Below, in pieces: positions 61,722-64,000 of a DNA stretch of 64,000 nucleotides. Where the stretch lies: positions 620,001 through 684,000 of the forward strand of contig BQUP01000004.1 of the NCBI GenBank assembly GCA_022835595.1. Direction: 5' to 3'. The translations under genes were made by a program, and so were the position numbers. Under the pieces are notes generated by a model. It did no database searches. It was given only the letters and a program-made list of their open reading frames with translations, and was not told the origin of the DNA. Within the stretch, counting starts at the first letter, position 1; every line of letters starts with the position of its first letter. This DNA comes from Cystobasidium ongulense (taxonomy: Eukaryota > Basidiomycota > Cystobasidiomycetes > Cystobasidiales > Cystobasidiaceae).

Positions 61722-64000
61722 ATGGATCCGCCGGACATGCATCCCACTGGCAACGCTGCACCGATGGACTCGTCCTTCTCCACGACCGAGAGCGCCAGTG
61801 AATACTTTACCGACAACACCACCACCGGCTCGCGGACTCCTCGCCAGTCCTTTGACCACCACGACACTGATGCAGAGTCCCAGCTGTACCAAGACGCGCG
61901 CTCGTTCGCAGACCAGAGCATGGTCAGCCTCGTCCCCTCCACCTCGACCCCGTCAGCCACTGGCAATCAAATCGGCGGACGCTTGGCTCCACCTGGAGCT
62001 CCTACATCGACATCAGCTCCCGCGCTGTCAACAAGTCCCAGCGCTCAAACAGTAGTACTTTCACCTGATAATGAGAGAAGCGATGACAGGGAACCACATC
62101 CACAGTCGAGCGAAAGCGCTTCGACCGCAGGCATCGATGCGGCCACTTTACGGGCACATGAGCAAGACCCTCTTGAAACAGCACATCAAGTCTCACAAAC
62201 TACAAAGGCAGATGTAGCGTCTTCTGAGATGGCTCAGACTGTCGGAAAGCAGGCAGCCACGCAGGAGCCGTTTAATATGGTCAACTCGCCAGATGCGACT
62301 GTCCCCAGTCCTACTAAACAGGCGACTGCAACTCTCCCTGAAGAAGCTCGTCCTGATACGTCCCTCCCTGGACAGCAAGAAAGAGCATATGCAGAAGATC
62401 ATCAATCTATCTCCCACAATCTGCTAGGAGTCGGAGCAGCTGGCATCCCTGCAGCATCCGCTTTGCCAGCTACAGAAACCGCATCTCCTGTTGATGCAGC
62501 TGCCGCAAATGCAGCAGGCGCAAGAAACGTACCACTAGCTCACAACGAGTCGCCTACCACAACTGTCGACATGGATGGAGTAGGCCGGTCTTCCTCAAAT
62601 AGTGATCAAGCCTACAACGAGAAACACCACGGCGAAGCCGGTGAAAAGAAAGGTCTTTTCGCACATGGAAACCATAATACTGATCACAAGAAGGAAAAGA
62701 AAGCGAAAAAGGACAAGAAAAAGAAGAGTAATAAGAAAGAAAATCCAGAAGATAATCCAGAACTAGCACATTTTACACCAGAACAAAAAAGAATAATATT
62801 AGATCAAGTAGAAATGGGAAATGGAAATAAGACAGCAACTTATTTAGACATTTATAAATTTGCTACCAAGTTCGAATTGTTCTTAAATTTCATTGGTATT
62901 ATTGCTGCTATTGTTTCTGGTGTTGTACAACCTCTTATGACTTTAATTTTTGGTAATTTGACTACTGCTTTTACGGACTTCGGTACTAGATTAGCTTTAG
63001 GTCAAGATACTTCGGAAGCTAGAGAATATTTGTTTAATGAGGTTGATAAGGACGCTCTTTATCTTGTCTATATCGGTATTGGTATGCTCGTAGCTAGTAA
63101 GTCCTTCCAGACGTTTATCATATGGGACGACTGCTGACCTTTCATGAAACACCACAGCTTACATATACATGGCATCCTGGATTTACACTGGAGAGACGAC
63201 AACTAGAAGAATCAGAGAAGGATACCTACGTGCTGTTCTCCGTCAGAATGTCGGATTTTTCGATCAACTCGGCGCTGGAGAAGTCACTACTCGCATTACC
63301 TCTGATATACATCTCATTCAGGAGGGTATATCCGAGAAGGTGCCTATCACCTTCCAATTTGTCTCGCAATTTTTCGCAGGTGGGTCTATCCGATCACAAA
63401 GAACCCAAGACCACTTATATATGTTAACTGATACACTGCGATTTCCACAGGTTTCGTGGTAGCATTCATCCGAAATTGGCGTATGACACTAGTACTGTCA
63501 TCAATAGTACCAGCAATAGCAGGAACAGGAGCAGTCATGGCAACATTCCAAGCAAAATATCGGACAATCATGTTAAGTTTCGTAGCAGAAGGTGGTAGTT
63601 TAGCAGAAGAAGCAATTTCTTCTGTTAGAACTTCACATGCTTTCGGTACTCAGAAGAAATTAACTGGTCTATACGACGTTTCGAATCAAAAAGCTCAATA
63701 CTATGGAAAGAAAACCGCCTACCTCACCGCCGCTGGATTGTGCCTTTTCTTCTTTATCATCTACTCCGCTTATGCCTTGGCTTTCTGGTGGGGCGCAACG
63801 GTGTGTCTCTATCCTTTCTGAATCTATTTGAACGTATTGTCGCCAAAAATTTGACTTCTATTTTCTTATTTCCAGTTAATCATAAGAGGGCAAGCGACAT
63901 CAGGAGAGATCATTACTTGTTTCTTCGCTGTTCTCATTGGTGCCTTCTCCTTGAGTCAAGTAGCTCCAAATTTACAAAGTGTCGGTTACGCTATTGGAGC
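61722..64000 (+). CDS. ABC-B (MDR/Pmd1-type) multidrug transporter, cut by window end
   Basis: The N-terminal third is visible: an unusually long, disordered Ser/Thr/Pro/Ala-rich extension of about 340 residues (61722-62740), a Lys-rich patch (KKEKKAKKDKKKKSNKKE), then the first membrane domain. The segments are LFLNFIGIIAAIVSGVVQPL then TLIFGNLTTAFTDF. Exon 1 ends near 63092; later exons read YIYMASWIYTGETTTRRIRE, YLRAVLRQNVGFFDQLGAGE, TTRITSDIHLIQEGISEKVP and later ISSVRTSHAFGTQKKL. Such residues are typical of type I exporters (TRITSD, FFD). It continues beyond 64000, so no nucleotide-binding domain is seen here. Family members pump drugs or lipids at the plasma membrane or vacuole. Confidence 0.9.

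Noticed and set aside
61493-61966. Minus-strand open frame of 157 codons
   Set aside because: It overlaps the ABC transporter start in antisense and has no recognisable domain.

Overview
This is a gene-dense stretch of a fungal nuclear genome. About 24 protein genes sit on both strands. They are cut by many short spliceosomal introns (mostly 50-120 nt) with GT..AG ends and CTGAC/CTAAC-like branch sites, often with short first exons. The gene set points to a basidiomycete: a CLIP-170-type protein with zinc knuckles, a BLI-3-type flavoprotein, PMP20/AHP1-type peroxiredoxins, a fungal-type complex I 21 kDa subunit and a queuine tRNA-ribosyltransferase. I cannot fix the class from sequence alone. 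I see no mobile element, rRNA, tRNA, CRISPR array, biosynthetic cluster or defence island.

Layout. 0.7-9 kb: a PAS-kinase-like Ser/Thr kinase (+), sphingosine-1-phosphate lyase (-), queuine tRNA-ribosyltransferase (-) and ornithine carbamoyltransferase (+). 9-22 kb: a CLIP-170-like plus-end protein, a BLI-3-like FMN protein, a WDR6/Trm734-like WD40 protein and an HMMR-like coiled-coil protein (all +). 22-31 kb: Sec61 alpha (-), an unrecognised type II membrane protein (+), a tiny C2H2 zinc-finger gene (-) and ERO1 (+). 31-39 kb: an unrecognised Ser/Pro-rich nuclear protein, two head-to-tail peroxiredoxin paralogs and an orphan reading frame (all -). 39-50 kb: an AlkB-type dioxygenase (-), a LisH-WD40 protein (+), CEF1/CDC5 (+), GDT1 (-), cyclin H/CCL1 (+) and TFB1 (-). 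50-64 kb: ATG4, complex I 21 kDa subunit, a mitochondrial P-loop ATPase, SUV3 and the first part of a full-size ABC-B transporter (all +).

Functional groupings. SEC61 and ERO1 both serve ER import and folding. CCL1 and TFB1 are two TFIIH subunits lying tail to tail. NUZM-like, ATPase and SUV3 form a run of three mitochondrial genes. Queuine transferase and WDR6-like both act on the tRNA anticodon loop.

The most interesting signal is in gene structure. The reading frames make sense only if very small internal exons are used: 5 nt in each of the two peroxiredoxin paralogs (conserved in place and in coded residues), 6 nt in SEC61 and 12 nt in GDT1. One further gene may have a first coding exon that is only the ATG. 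Other points of note are a 42-bp in-frame duplication across a stop codon, a telomere-like tract upstream of the ABC transporter, a duplicated branch point in an ATG4 intron and AT-rich tracts inside long exons.
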